In this document: positions 46,162 through 56,308 of the stretch, piece by piece | Numbering within the stretch: position 1 is the stretch's first letter | Layout: every line of letters begins with the position of its first letter | NCBI RefSeq assembly: GCF_000347635.1 | Contig: NC_020514.1 | Location: 744,001-808,000, forward strand | Direction of reading: 5' to 3' | DNA length: 64,000 nt | Source of the DNA: Paraglaciecola psychrophila 170 | GTDB lineage: Bacteria > Pseudomonadota > Gammaproteobacteria > Enterobacterales > Alteromonadaceae | Position numbers and translations under genes: made by a program | Notes under the pieces: model-generated | Database searches by the model: none | What the model was told of the DNA's origin: nothing | The model's input: the letters and a program-made list of their open reading frames with translations, nothing else

Positions 46162-47076
46162 ATGTCGCTAAATACTTCCGATTCGGCTCAGATAGAAAAC
46201 TTTGTTGAAGCCATGTGGTTAGAAAAAGGATTAAGTGAAAATACCCTTAGTGCTTATCGTTCTGATTTAACTAAATTTTCACTTTTTCTTGCCAAGCAAA
46301 GTGAGACTGACAATCTAGTACAGTTAGTCGACTTTGAACAAGATGTATTAAATCAATATCTTGCTATACGTTATGACGGTGGTTTATCTGGTCGAAGTAC
46401 GTCACGCTTTCTAAGCAGTTTACGTAGTTTGTGCCAGTTTATGTTACGTCAAAAAATTCGCAGTGACGACCCAGTTAGCCTGCTGCAAAATCCCAAGCTG
46501 CCGCAATCACTTCCTAAAACGTTGACCGAGTCACAGGTCATCGACTTACTCAATGCGCCTAAAATCGATGATCCGATTCAACTCCGTGATAAAGCCATGT
46601 TAGAGGTGTTGTACGCCACTGGCCTGCGAGTGACCGAGTTAGTCAGTTTACGATTAGACCAACTAAGTCTTCAACAAGGTGTTGTAAGAGTCACAGGTAA
46701 AGGCAGTAAAGATAGACTGGTGCCCCTAGGCGAAGAAGCGATTGAATGGGTTTCGACTTTTATAAAACACGGACGGGGTGCGTTACTTAAATCCGAAAGT
46801 GACATTATTTTCCCAAGCAAACGTGGGGTGGCCATGACTCGTCAAACCTTTTGGCACCGGATTAAACTTTACAGTCAAATAGCGAATATTCAAACCGACT
46901 TATCACCTCACACTTTGCGCCACGCGTTTGCTACACACTTACTTAACCATGGTGCAGACTTGCGTGTGGTTCAAATGTTGTTGGGGCATAGTGACTTATC
47001 CACCACGCAAATTTATACACATGTGGCGACGGAGCGATTGCAGAAGTTGGTGGCAGAGCATCATCCACGAGGCTAA
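46162..47076 (+). CDS. xerD: Tyrosine recombinase XerD
   Basis: A 304-residue site-specific recombinase that, with XerC, resolves chromosome dimers at dif. N-terminal SAM-like domain (GLSENTLSAYRSDLTKF). Catalytic residues: Arg in YATGLRVTELVSL, Lys in VTGKGSKDRLVPLG, HxxR in LSPHTLRHAFATHLLNHGA, His in LLGHSDLSTTQIYTH with nucleophile Tyr. It precedes dsbC and recJ, the usual gammaproteobacterial order. Confidence 0.94.
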   Translation: MSLNTSDSAQIENFVEAMWLEKGLSENTLSAYRSDLTKFSLFLAKQSETDNLVQLVDFEQDVLNQYLAIRYDGGLSGRSTSRFLSSLRSLCQFMLRQKIRSDDPVSLLQNPKLPQSLPKTLTESQVIDLLNAPKIDDPIQLRDKAMLEVLYATGLRVTELVSLRLDQLSLQQGVVRVTGKGSKDRLVPLGEEAIEWVSTFIKHGRGALLKSESDIIFPSKRGVAMTRQTFWHRIKLYSQIANIQTDLSPHTLRHAFATHLLNHGADLRVVQMLLGHSDLSTTQIYTHVATERLQKLVAEHHPRG

Positions 47077-47299
47077 TCTTTGTTTTATGTGCAAGGCCTG
47101 GACGACAATTGAGTTGGGGAGTCTTATATCGATTTTTTGAATCGGAATGAACTTGGACATGGTTAAACAAACTAATATAAATTTTGCAGCAATATCAAAG
47201 TCATTGTTAATCTAAACCGCGTTTTTTAACTCAGAGTTTCCAGAGTAAATCTCTACCTAATTAAAGATTAAAAGACTACCTAACTGTTTTACGTCATTC

Positions 47300-47404
47300 A
47301 TGTGTTTAAAGCTGATTAGTCTAGTCAACGCTGAAGCGTTTTTAGACGAGTATACGCTCAAAGTTGAGCTTGAAAAAAAGTATTCAGAAATCTGCTGGCT
47401 ATAG
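47300..47404 (+). other. Short coding-like scrap between xerD and dsbC
   Basis: ATG 47300 to TAG 47404 reads MCLKLISLVNAEAFLDEYTL followed by KVELEKKYSEICWL. It loosely resembles the start of DUF2442 proteins but is too short, with no good ribosome-binding site. It may be a remnant. The rest of 47077-47547 has nothing recognisable. Confidence 0.3.
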
Positions 47405-47547
47405 GCAGAAAGCTTAAAAACAGTCGTTACATACATATTTGCCGAACCGTTTGGTTTGATAGACGTATTCCGTTAAACTGGTAATATACTTTGAAATTAT
47501 TTGGCCTAATTAAGGTCTTATCAATACAGCAATCAGTTGGGCAGATT

Positions 47548-48279
47548 ATGAAAAATTGGACGAAAATTGGCTTGGTACTTATTGGTTTGGTCAGTACTGT
47601 TAGTCTCAAAACTTTTGCAGCAGCAGATACACAAAACCTTGATCAGGTAAAAGCTAAACTGCAAGCGGCTCTTGGTATGCAAATAAGTTCTATTGGTGAT
47701 GCGCCGGTTACCGGCCTATTGCAAGTGATGACAGAGAAAGGGTTGTTTTATACCAGCCAAGATGGCAAGTATTTGTTGCAAGCTCGCATTTATGATATCG
47801 AAGAAGGTATGCGTAATGTGACTGAAGAAGCTCTTGGAAGTGTGCGCTTAGGTGGTTTAGCAGAATTTAAAGACGCTGTTATCGAATACAAAGCAGATAA
47901 AGAAAAATATGTGGTCAATATATTTACAGATATTACCTGTGGTTATTGCCGTAAGTTGCATAATGAAATGGAGCAATATAACGATCTGGGTATTACTGTT
48001 CGCTATCTAGCCTTTCCTCGTGGTGGTATTAATAGTTCTACTTACACCGATATGGTTTCGATTTGGTGCTCGGATAATAAGCAAGAAGCTATGGATAACG
48101 CCAAAGCTGGTGGCACAGTAGCCAGTAAAGACTGCAAAACAAAAGTCGCTGAGCAATATGCTTTTGGCCAAAAAATTGGGGTAAACGGCACACCTAATAT
48201 CATTATGCCTGATGGCTCTGTTATTCCGGGTTATCAACCACCTAAACAGCTTGAAGAAGCGTTAAAAGCCATTCTTTAA
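47548..48279 (+). CDS. dsbC: Thiol:disulfide interchange protein DsbC
   Basis: A 243-residue periplasmic disulfide isomerase. Signal peptide MKNWTKIGLVLIGLVSTVSL, cleavage near TFA-AAD. N-terminal dimerisation domain, then the thioredoxin domain with CGYC in DITCGYCRKLHNEM and cis-Pro region NGTPNIIMPDG. A second Cys pair (WCSDN, DCKTK) is structural. ATG 47548 is chosen as the signal-peptide start over an upstream ATG at 47491. Confidence 0.93.
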   Translation: MKNWTKIGLVLIGLVSTVSLKTFAAADTQNLDQVKAKLQAALGMQISSIGDAPVTGLLQVMTEKGLFYTSQDGKYLLQARIYDIEEGMRNVTEEALGSVRLGGLAEFKDAVIEYKADKEKYVVNIFTDITCGYCRKLHNEMEQYNDLGITVRYLAFPRGGINSSTYTDMVSIWCSDNKQEAMDNAKAGGTVASKDCKTKVAEQYAFGQKIGVNGTPNIIMPDGSVIPGYQPPKQLEEALKAIL

Positions 48280-48301
48280 TTTTTTAAATTACACTATTCT
48301 T

Positions 48302-48333
48302 AAGCTTGTATTTTTCTAATACAGGCTTTTTTG
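48302..48333 (+). terminator. Rho-independent terminator after dsbC
   Basis: AAGCTTGTATT (48302-48312) pairs with AATACAGGCTT (48318-48328), one G-T pair, followed by a T run. It lies 22 bases after the dsbC stop and 32 before recJ. Confidence 0.85.
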
Positions 48334-48364
48334 TTTTTCACTTCTCCAATGGGTAAATATTTAA

Positions 48365-50083
48365 GTGCAAATCAGCCGTAGACCCAAAATGAATAGCCAA
48401 CATCTTCCTGAGTTGTTGCATCCACGATTAAAACAAATTTATGCTGATAGAGGTGTCGAGGACGCGGCGCAACTCAATCGTAGTGCTCAAGCACTATTAC
48501 ATTACGACCAATTACAAGGTGTTGAGAAAGCCGTTCATTTGTTGTCTCAAGCGATAGCAACCAATAAAAAGATAATAATTGTGGGTGACTTTGATGCCGA
48601 TGGTGCCACAAGCACAGCATTGAGTATGATGTCTTTGCGCATGATGGGATCGACTAACCATGATTATTTAGTCCCTAACAGGTTCAATTTTGGTTATGGC
48701 TTAAGTCCAGAAATAGTAGAAGTTGCGGCGCAACAACAAGCAGAAGTCATCATGACAGTCGACAATGGCATTGCGTGTTTTGCTGGTGTTGAAAAAGCTA
48801 AATCTTTGGGTATAACTGTGATTGTAACAGACCACCATTTAGCCGCTGAATCATTACCGATTGCGGATGCAATAGTCAATCCCAACCAACCAGGTTGTGG
48901 GTTTTTGTCTAAAAATTTAGCCGGGGTAGGTGTAGCATTTTATTTGATGTTAGCCCTTCGAGCAGAGCTGAAATCCAATGGATGGCTTGAGCAGCAGGGT
49001 TTACCTGTGCCCAACTTAGCCTCATTACTAGATTTGGTGGCACTTGGCACCGTAGCTGATGTTGTGCCATTAGACGATAACAATAGAATATTGGTGCACC
49101 AAGGTTTACAGCGTATACGTAGCGACAAATGTCGGCCGGGTATACAGGCGATAATTGAAGTGGCAAGTAAAGAAAAAAGTCGTTTAGTAGCCTCTGATTT
49201 AGGTTTTGTTGTCGGACCACGTCTCAATGCTGCCGGGCGGTTAGATGATATGTCGTTGGGTATTGAATGTTTGATGACTGATGATCCCGCACGTGCAAGG
49301 CAAATAGCCGTACAGCTGGATAGTTTAAACCGTGAGAGGCGTGAAATAGAAGGGTCGATGCAGCAAGAAGCGGTAAAAGCTTTGGAGGGGTTGAACCTTG
49401 AAGCAAGTACTTTACCTTTCGGTTTAGTGTTGTACCAAGCTGATTATCATCAAGGTGTGATTGGTATTTTGGCCGGCCGTATTAAAGATAAATATTATCG
49501 TCCAACTATCGCTTTTGCGCATCAGGATGACGACACTCTTAAAGGTTCTGCTCGTTCTATTCCAGGGTTACATATTCGTGATTTACTCGAAGAGATAAAC
49601 AGCCGATATCCAGATATTATTGGCAAGTTTGGAGGCCATGCTATGGCAGCCGGACTCAGTTTACCATTAAAAAATCTATCTGCTTTTGAGCAAGTTTTTC
49701 ATCAGATAGCGGAAGAAAATCTTAAAGATAAACCACTAGCAGGTGAATTGATTTCTGATGGTGAGTTACAGACCGAAGACTTTACGTTAGCTTTTGCTCA
49801 ATGTTTAAAGGACGCTGGGCCTTGGGGGCAGGGATTTCCAGAGCCACTGTTTGATGGTGAATTCCAATTAATGGAACAACGCTTAGTGGGCAGTAAACAC
49901 CTAAAAATGATGGTTAAACATGAAAGTGGTGTGTTAATCGATGCTATTGCTTTTAATGTCGATTTGGATTTGTGGCCTAATGCACAATGCAGCCATGTGA
50001 ATCTTGCTTATAAGTTAGATATCAACGAGTTTCGTGGCCGAACTAGCTTGCAATTAATGGTCGAGGGCGTGAGCGCTTTGTAG
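48365..50083 (+). CDS. recJ: Single-strand-specific exonuclease RecJ
   Basis: A 572-residue 5'-3' ssDNA exonuclease for recombination and mismatch repair. DHH motifs: IIVGDFDADGATSTALS, VDNGIACFAGVEKA, TDHHLAAESLP, VGVAFYLMLALR. The DHHA1 part has GRIKDKYYRPTIAFA and KFGGHAMAAGLSL. GTG 48365 gives the family start MQISRRP; ATG 48389 is the alternative. Normal length. Confidence 0.95.
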   Translation: MQISRRPKMNSQHLPELLHPRLKQIYADRGVEDAAQLNRSAQALLHYDQLQGVEKAVHLLSQAIATNKKIIIVGDFDADGATSTALSMMSLRMMGSTNHDYLVPNRFNFGYGLSPEIVEVAAQQQAEVIMTVDNGIACFAGVEKAKSLGITVIVTDHHLAAESLPIADAIVNPNQPGCGFLSKNLAGVGVAFYLMLALRAELKSNGWLEQQGLPVPNLASLLDLVALGTVADVVPLDDNNRILVHQGLQRIRSDKCRPGIQAIIEVASKEKSRLVASDLGFVVGPRLNAAGRLDDMSLGIECLMTDDPARARQIAVQLDSLNRERREIEGSMQQEAVKALEGLNLEASTLPFGLVLYQADYHQGVIGILAGRIKDKYYRPTIAFAHQDDDTLKGSARSIPGLHIRDLLEEINSRYPDIIGKFGGHAMAAGLSLPLKNLSAFEQVFHQIAEENLKDKPLAGELISDGELQTEDFTLAFAQCLKDAGPWGQGFPEPLFDGEFQLMEQRLVGSKHLKMMVKHESGVLIDAIAFNVDLDLWPNAQCSHVNLAYKLDINEFRGRTSLQLMVEGVSAL

Positions 50084-50165
50084 CATTATTAACGTCAATA
50101 TACATTCTTAGACTGTTAACTAGCTTTTTAAATGGCCTGGGGCAGATAGAAAAAGCAAAAAGTTG

Positions 50166-50312
50166 TTCAACACCTAAGACAAAGAGGACAAAGAGGACAA
50201 TGAGAATAAATAGAATTATGGATTCGGTACAACTTGAATATTCTTAACCATTGTTTGAGCTTTTACTGTGCTCAACACTTGGTGCTCCTTGGTTATCTAT
50301 GTGGCTCGACAT
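50166..50312. repeat. Degenerate long inverted-repeat element
   Basis: CACCTAAGACAAAGAGGACAA near 50171 and the region ACTTGGTGCTCCTTGGTTATC with ATGTGG near 50278-50304 form imperfect inverted arms. They resemble the CCACAGAG...CTCTGTGG elements at 60.7 and 61.4 kb, but more eroded. The remainder of the 450-base recJ-50.5 kb gap holds nothing else I can name. Confidence 0.4.
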
Positions 50313-50542
50313 CTTTTGCTGTTATCTGTTTATATACTCAAGACCATCGTAACTAAATATCATTGGCAAATGAACGCATCCTCATTAACTTAATCCTTAA
50401 AGTGAGTACTGCGAATGAGTGCAGCCAATAAATGGCAAATTTAGGTTGTATAAATACGTATTTTGAGGCGAGTTTGGTATAATTATTTATGTACTTTGAG
50501 ATAAGTGCTAGAATTGTTCTTTAACTAAATTTAATAGTGGTC

Positions 50543-50824
50543 ATGGTAAAAAAAACGGATGTAGAAAAATTACTGGATAAACACGATAATCTTACTCATT
50601 CTGAAGAGTTGGTTGTGATTTCACATGTCCAGAGAAAAGACGATGATTGGTTTATGAATACATTGTTGGTTGAGGGCTCAGAAGTGCCTTTTAAATTCCG
50701 ACGCAGAAAGGTATATAAAAATCTGACCGGGGCGAGAGTCAACTTAACTTATTATCCGATAAAAGAAGAAGTTGCTGGTATGGAGTTTGAAGCCATGAAA
50801 GTTGTTCGGATAAAAGTGAGCTAG
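50543..50824 (+). CDS. Conserved-looking small hypothetical protein
   Basis: A 93-residue protein: VKKTDVEKLLDKHDNLTHSE, then HVQRKDDDWFMNTLLVEG and a basic middle FKFRRRKVYKNLTGARVNL. ATG 50543 is preferred to GTG 50537. No family recognised. It precedes recO by 24 bases and is probably co-transcribed with it. The basic patch could contact nucleic acid; this is only an inference. Confidence 0.65.
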   Translation: MVKKTDVEKLLDKHDNLTHSEELVVISHVQRKDDDWFMNTLLVEGSEVPFKFRRRKVYKNLTGARVNLTYYPIKEEVAGMEFEAMKVVRIKVS

Positions 50825-50848
50825 TCTGAAACTTGTTTTATAAAGGTT

Positions 50849-51592
50849 TTGACGTTGCTACCTGAGCAGCTTACTGGCTTTGTGTTACATCGACGCTCAT
50901 ATCGAGAAACCAGCTATTTAACCGATTTATTTACTCTTGAACTAGGTAAAGTCAGCGCCGTTGCCAGGGGTGTCCGAGGCAATAAAGGCGACAAAAAAAG
51001 TTTATTGCAATCATTTCAACCGTTGCTGCTATCCGTTACGGGTAAACATGAATTGCGTAACCTCCATCAACTAGAGTCAGCCGGTTCCAGATTGCAACTT
51101 GTTGGTCATCAGTTATTTTCAGCCATGTATTTGAATGAGTTACTCAATCGGCTGTTGCCAAAAGAAGTGCCTCATCCAGAGTTGTTTTTATGCTATCAAC
51201 AAAGCCTGCAGTGGTTAGCGAATGGCGGAGATATCGAACCTTGCTTACGTGAGTTTGAATTGTCGCTGTTAAATGATATGGGCTATGGTATTGATTTAAC
51301 ACAAGAATATGAAAGTGGAGAAACTGTTGAGCCTAATGTTGATTATTGTTTGGTCCTAGAGAGCGGTATCAGACGTATTGACGTTAATGCACTAGGAACT
51401 AATCGATTCAGCGGAGAAGCATTGTTACAAGTAAGTAATAATTTATGGACGCCGAACAGTCTACAATGTGCAAAGCGAATTACCAGAATGGCACTCTCGC
51501 CGCTACTAGGCCGAAAACCGCTAAAGAGCAGAGAGTTGTTTCAACAAACTTGGACGGCTGCAAGACCAGCCAATATTGGGAAATTTAAATGA
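50849..51592 (+). CDS. recO: DNA repair protein RecO
   Basis: A 247-residue recombination mediator that helps load RecA with RecR. N-terminal OB fold ([20 protein letters not shown], then [20 protein letters not shown]), followed by the helical domain. Start TTG 50849. The last codons overlap the pdxJ start by four bases (ATGA). Confidence 0.92.
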   Translation: MTLLPEQLTGFVLHRRSYRETSYLTDLFTLELGKVSAVARGVRGNKGDKKSLLQSFQPLLLSVTGKHELRNLHQLESAGSRLQLVGHQLFSAMYLNELLNRLLPKEVPHPELFLCYQQSLQWLANGGDIEPCLREFELSLLNDMGYGIDLTQEYESGETVEPNVDYCLVLESGIRRIDVNALGTNRFSGEALLQVSNNLWTPNSLQCAKRITRMALSPLLGRKPLKSRELFQQTWTAARPANIGKFK

Positions 51593-52320
51593 AGGAAATA
51601 TTACTCGGTGTGAATATTGACCATATTGCTACCTTGCGAAATGCCAGAGGCACTACGTATCCTGATCCTGTTCATGCAGCAGAAGTAGCTGAAAGAGCTG
51701 GGGCTGATGGTATTACGGTGCATTTGCGCGAAGATAGACGACACATTAATGATCGCGATGTACGTATTCTCAAACAAACCATTCAAACCCGCATGAATCT
51801 TGAGATGGCAGTTACCGAAGAAATGCTGCTGATTGCAGAACAAACAGGCCCAGAGTTTTGTTGTTTGGTGCCTGAGAAGCGTGAAGAATTGACCACTGAA
51901 GGCGGCTTAGACGTCGCGGGCAATCAATCCCGAATGAATATCGCCTGCGCGCGTTTAGCCGCTGCGGGTATATTGGTATCGTTATTTATTGATGCCGATA
52001 AAAAACAAATTGATGCAGCTGTCGAAGCGAATGCACCTTTTATTGAAATTCATACTGGTCAGTACTCAGCTGCTAAAAACGAAGCAGAGCAGCAAAAAGA
52101 ATTAGATATCCTGATAGAAGGTATTCAGTACGCGCATTCACAAGGCCTAAAAGTGAATGCTGGCCATGGTTTGCACTATCATAATGTAAAACCTATCGCA
52201 GCTATTCCCGAGTTGTATGAACTTAACATCGGCCATGCCATTATTGCTCGTGCGGCATTTGATGGTTTGCATCAGGCTGTGACAGATATGCGCCGATTGA
52301 TGCAAGAAGCAAGAGCTTAA
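51589..52320 (+). CDS. pdxJ: Pyridoxine 5'-phosphate synthase
   Basis: A 243-residue TIM barrel that forms pyridoxine 5'-phosphate from deoxyxylulose phosphate and the PdxA product. [48 protein letters not shown] and [10 protein letters not shown] are diagnostic. It overlaps recO by 4 bases and precedes acpS by 5, the standard recO-pdxJ-acpS operon. Confidence 0.97.
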   Translation: MKEILLGVNIDHIATLRNARGTTYPDPVHAAEVAERAGADGITVHLREDRRHINDRDVRILKQTIQTRMNLEMAVTEEMLLIAEQTGPEFCCLVPEKREELTTEGGLDVAGNQSRMNIACARLAAAGILVSLFIDADKKQIDAAVEANAPFIEIHTGQYSAAKNEAEQQKELDILIEGIQYAHSQGLKVNAGHGLHYHNVKPIAAIPELYELNIGHAIIARAAFDGLHQAVTDMRRLMQEARA

Positions 52321-52325
52321 ACGTT

Positions 52326-52706
52326 ATGGCGATTATGGGGCTGGGTACTGATGTAGTGGAAATAGCTCGAATTGCTAACCAATTAAATAAGTCACAGCGC
52401 TTGGCAGAGCGAGTACTCACTCCAACAGAAATGCATACATTTAAAGCTCACAAGTTCCCTGAACGTTTTTTAGCTAAACGTTTTGCCGCCAAGGAAGCCG
52501 CAGTAAAGGCACTTGGAACTGGAATTGGCAGTGGCGTCAGTTTTCAACATGTGGAAGTGGTGAATTTGTCTTCGGGCCAACCCACACTTTTGTTCTCAGG
52601 TAAATTTGCCGAGTTGTGTAAAGAGTACAATATAAGTCGCAGTTTTATTTCCATTTCCGATGAACAACATTATGCAATGGCTACTGTGGTTTTAGAGTCT
52701 AATTAA
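52326..52706 (+). CDS. acpS: Holo-[acyl-carrier-protein] synthase
   Basis: A 126-residue phosphopantetheinyl transferase that activates acyl carrier protein. Mg-binding GLGTDVVEIARI with the key Asp; RFLAKRFAAKEAAVKALGTG holds the Glu and Lys. Full length. Confidence 0.95.
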   Translation: MAIMGLGTDVVEIARIANQLNKSQRLAERVLTPTEMHTFKAHKFPERFLAKRFAAKEAAVKALGTGIGSGVSFQHVEVVNLSSGQPTLLFSGKFAELCKEYNISRSFISISDEQHYAMATVVLESN

Positions 52707-52991
52707 TTTTATACCAGCATGAAGTTATGGGTTGTTTTAGCACTGACTTGGTGCATTTAAGGGCAAGTGTGATGCACCTAACATCAATTTATTTGTTTTA
52801 TGCCTCTAAATACTGGCGGCATAGGCAATAAATGTTGGCTCGTAATATGAAAGCATTATGAAAATAATATTAAAAGTAGTTTTAAAGTAGTATTAAAAAT
52901 AATATGAAAAATACGAAATTAGTTCATGTTATGCCTCTCAATTATTGCTTTACCTGCCTAGTAAGGTTTAAGTTAAGTAGGACAGATTTAT

Positions 52992-55148
52992 ATGGTTTCA
53001 ATTCGAACAGTACATGAAGATCAGCGCCCACCTTTTGAAGAATGGCTGGCAGGTTTAAATCTACCTGAGGCAAGCAAAAAAAAACTTAGAGACCTATCCG
53101 ATACCCCAGAAATATTATTGATTGGGCAGGAAATGGTGGAAATTCTGCACGAATTACATATGGATGACGAAACCTTACTAGCGGCGCTTATTTATCCTTA
53201 TTGTGAAGTACATCAATTAGAAGATGAACAAATTACTAAACAGTTTGGTGAAGGTATTCAAAAACTGATCGTGGGAGTGAGACGCATGGACGCTATCAAA
53301 TCATTGCATACCCGTGCTAACAGTAAAAAGAAAAATGATGAAGTCCAGATTGATAACGTGCGACGCATGTTGTTGGCCATGGTCGAAGATGTACGGGTAG
53401 TGGTTCTTAAGCTCGCTGAGCGTATTTGTGCCCTGCAAAAAGTCAAACATGAAGATGAAGAGACGCGGGTATTAGTTGCCCGCGAATGTGCCAATATTTA
53501 TGCTCCATTGGCTAATCGTCTAGGTATAGGTCAGTTAAAGTGGGAACTAGAAGATCATTCATTCCGCTATCTGCATCCTGATACTTACAAAAAAATTGCT
53601 AAATTACTGGATGAACGCCGTACTGTTCGACAGCAATATATTGAAGATTTTGTTTCTGAGTTGCAAGATGTACTAGATTCACAAAATATCAAGGCTAAGG
53701 TTTATGGCAGGCCTAAACATATCTACAGCATCTGGAAAAAGATGCAAAATAAACATTTAAGTTTCGAACAACTTTATGACATCCGAGCGGTGCGTATTGT
53801 TGCTGACCGTCTCCAAGATTGTTATGCAGCATTGGGTGAAGTGCATGCCAATTGGAAACACATTCCAAACGAATTTGATGATTATATTGCCACACCAAAA
53901 GCTAATGGGTATCAATCAATTCATACGGTGATCTTGGGTGAGCAAGGCAAAACCCTTGAAGTTCAAATTCGTACCAATCAAATGCATGAAGATGCCGAAC
54001 TCGGTGTAGCCGCGCATTGGCGCTACAAAGAAGGTGCAATCTCTAGCAGAACTGGTTATGAAGAACGGATTAATTGGTTGCGTAAAATATTGCTTTGGCA
54101 AGAAGAAGTCTCAGACAGTGGCGATTTGGTCGAAGAATTGCGTAGTCAGGTATTTGATGATCGTGTTTACGTGTTTACGCCCAAAGGTGATGTGGTTGAT
54201 TTACCTCTGGGTTCAACGCCTCTAGATTTTGCGTACTATATTCACAGCAATGTAGGGCATAGGTGTATAGGTGCAAAGATTGTCGGCAGGATTGTGCCAT
54301 TTACCTATGAACTACAAACTGGCGATCAGGTTGAAATTCTAACAGGTAAACGTTCAAATCCCAGTCGAGATTGGATGCACCCGGGCTTAGGTTATGTATA
54401 TTCTTCCCGTGCCCGAGCCAAAATTCAAACTTACTTTAAGAAGCAAGACAAAGGTAAAAACCAACAGGCAGGCAAAGATCTACTCGATAGAGAGTTAGGT
54501 AAAGTCAACCTTGAGTCTAAAGTCGCTACCGAAGCGACCTCCCGTTTCAACATGCAGACTCTAGATGACTTATATGCTGCCATTGGTGGTGGAGATGTTC
54601 GCATTATGCAAGTGGTGCATTTCTTACAGCAAAAATATGCACCTGCGCCTGAATTAAAAATAAGATCTAAAAAACCACAATCCGCCAAGTTGAAAAAAGA
54701 CAGCATAGTGGTCGAAGGTGTCGGTAATCTGCTTAGTCAAATCGCGGGTTGCTGCCAACCGTTACCGGGTGAACATATTACAGGATATATCACTCAAGGC
54801 CGCGGAGTGAGCGTTCACCGAGAAGATTGTGAGCAACTTAGTAATTTGTTAGATCAACATCCTGAAAGACAGATTGACGTGAATTGGGCCAGTAATTTAC
54901 AAGCTGCATTTCAAACTAAAGTACATATTATGGGCGAAGACCGCGACGGGATTTTACGTGATGTGACAACGGTCATTGCTAATGAACAAGTGACTTTATT
55001 GGGTGTAAATAGCAATAGTGATACTAAGCTAAATACAGCCAAAATTGAGTTAAGCCTTGAAGTTAAAAATCTTACATATTTGTCTAAAGCGATCAGTAGA
55101 CTACAACTTATTAGAGGTGTAACAGACGTGTTTAAGGTTGATAAATAA
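52992..55148 (+). CDS. relA: GTP pyrophosphokinase RelA
   Basis: A 718-residue ribosome-associated (p)ppGpp synthetase of the stringent response. The pseudo-hydrolase region lacks the HD signature (LLAALIYPYCEVHQL). The synthetase has YDIRAVRIVADRLQDCY and NEFDDYIATPKANGYQSIHT, whose EFDD marks the monofunctional RelA type. TGS (VYVFTPKGDVVDLPLGSTPL), zinc-finger-like (GCCQPLPGEHITGY) and ACT domains follow. Upstream 285 bases are AT-rich with no clear box. mazG begins directly after the stop. Confidence 0.96.
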   Translation: MVSIRTVHEDQRPPFEEWLAGLNLPEASKKKLRDLSDTPEILLIGQEMVEILHELHMDDETLLAALIYPYCEVHQLEDEQITKQFGEGIQKLIVGVRRMDAIKSLHTRANSKKKNDEVQIDNVRRMLLAMVEDVRVVVLKLAERICALQKVKHEDEETRVLVARECANIYAPLANRLGIGQLKWELEDHSFRYLHPDTYKKIAKLLDERRTVRQQYIEDFVSELQDVLDSQNIKAKVYGRPKHIYSIWKKMQNKHLSFEQLYDIRAVRIVADRLQDCYAALGEVHANWKHIPNEFDDYIATPKANGYQSIHTVILGEQGKTLEVQIRTNQMHEDAELGVAAHWRYKEGAISSRTGYEERINWLRKILLWQEEVSDSGDLVEELRSQVFDDRVYVFTPKGDVVDLPLGSTPLDFAYYIHSNVGHRCIGAKIVGRIVPFTYELQTGDQVEILTGKRSNPSRDWMHPGLGYVYSSRARAKIQTYFKKQDKGKNQQAGKDLLDRELGKVNLESKVATEATSRFNMQTLDDLYAAIGGGDVRIMQVVHFLQQKYAPAPELKIRSKKPQSAKLKKDSIVVEGVGNLLSQIAGCCQPLPGEHITGYITQGRGVSVHREDCEQLSNLLDQHPERQIDVNWASNLQAAFQTKVHIMGEDRDGILRDVTTVIANEQVTLLGVNSNSDTKLNTAKIELSLEVKNLTYLSKAISRLQLIRGVTDVFKVDK

Positions 55149-55958
55149 GTGTCCAACATTAATAAAAACAATCCACAATTAAACCGGCTGTTAGATATTA
55201 TGCAGCAGCTCAGAGATCCCAATACCGGCTGCCCTTGGGATCAAAAACAAAACTTTGAAAGCATAGTGGCGTACACAATTGAAGAAACCTACGAAGTCGC
55301 TGACGCTATTTTTAGTGGCAACATGGTTGATATTAAAGACGAATTGGGTGATCTCTTATTTCAAATAGTGTTTTACGCTCAATTAGCCGAAGAACAAAAA
55401 AATTTTGATTTTGAGGATATTGCACAATCTATTAGCGACAAGTTAGTTAGGCGTCATCCCCACGTTTTTCAAGCAACCGAGCTAAAAACCGATGACGAAC
55501 TTAATCTGCAGTGGGAAAAAATCAAACTGCAAGAACGAGAAGTTGCCGCAAGGCCAAATGATAAAAGCGTATTAGCGAATATTCCCATAGGCATGACGCC
55601 GCTATTGCGTGCACAAAAAATCCAGAGACAATGCTCTAAAGTTGGATTTGACTGGACTGAAATACCGCCGGTAGTGGATAAAATTCACGAAGAGATTGAA
55701 GAAGTGCTGGCAGAGGTGAATGCATCAGAGCCTAATCAGCAGGCTGTGGAAGAAGAGATAGGTGACTTGTTATTTGCGGTTGTTAACTTAGCTCGGCATA
55801 CATCGGTCAACGCTGAGACAGCATTAATAAAAGCCAATCGTAAATTCGAAAAACGCTTTAGGCAAGTTGAGCAAGTTATTGAGAAGCAAGGCCTCAGCAT
55901 GGAGTCCGCAGATATGCAGCAAATGGAAGCCGCTTGGCAGCTGATTAAAAGTCGATGA
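55149..55958 (+). CDS. mazG: Nucleoside triphosphate pyrophosphohydrolase MazG
   Basis: A 269-residue two-domain NTP pyrophosphatase. The first domain has LRDPNTGCPWDQKQNFESI and EETYEVADAI-DELGDLLFQIVF; the second repeats EEIEEVLAEV-EEIGDLLFAVVNL. These EExxE-DxxxD metal sites hydrolyse NTPs, and E. coli MazG lowers ppGpp. The GTG start touches the relA stop, so the pair is translationally linked. Confidence 0.94.
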   Translation: MSNINKNNPQLNRLLDIMQQLRDPNTGCPWDQKQNFESIVAYTIEETYEVADAIFSGNMVDIKDELGDLLFQIVFYAQLAEEQKNFDFEDIAQSISDKLVRRHPHVFQATELKTDDELNLQWEKIKLQEREVAARPNDKSVLANIPIGMTPLLRAQKIQRQCSKVGFDWTEIPPVVDKIHEEIEEVLAEVNASEPNQQAVEEEIGDLLFAVVNLARHTSVNAETALIKANRKFEKRFRQVEQVIEKQGLSMESADMQQMEAAWQLIKSR

Positions 55959-56262
55959 AAATTCACAACTAATATAATTATTGTCCTGATGCCTAAACTT
56001 TTTCGCCTCAACTTACTTATTTAGTCAAACAAACGATGTACATTTGAGTACAAAAGGTGCGTTTGAGAAAAACGTCTAATCGGGCTGGCCATTGAGTGTT
56101 CTTTCTTGATTAGCCAGTGTAGTTTGGTCTTCACCGAAGACGGCAAATGATCGACTTGCAATAAATGAGCGACTTTAAAGAGGACAACGACTTCAGAGCG
56201 CGGTCTTCAAAGAATGTAAGGCAAATGTATTGTTGTATGCTGGCCTTTTATTTTGGACACAA

Positions 56263-56295
56263 AAAAGGCAGGGTGATCTTAATTCCCCGCCTTTT
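56263..56295. terminator. Bidirectional-looking hairpin terminator
   Basis: AAAAGGCAGGG (56263-56273) pairs with CCCCGCCTTTT (56285-56295) with one mismatch, A run on one side and T run on the other. It lies between mazG and the IS element, about 300 bases after mazG. 55959-56262 is otherwise empty. Confidence 0.7.
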
Positions 56296-56308
56296 ATAAA
56301 TATAGTTA

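Noticed and set aside
51589..55958. Expected barA or rlmD between acpS and relA
   Set aside because: The 285-base gap is too short and has no remnants; the genes are simply not here.
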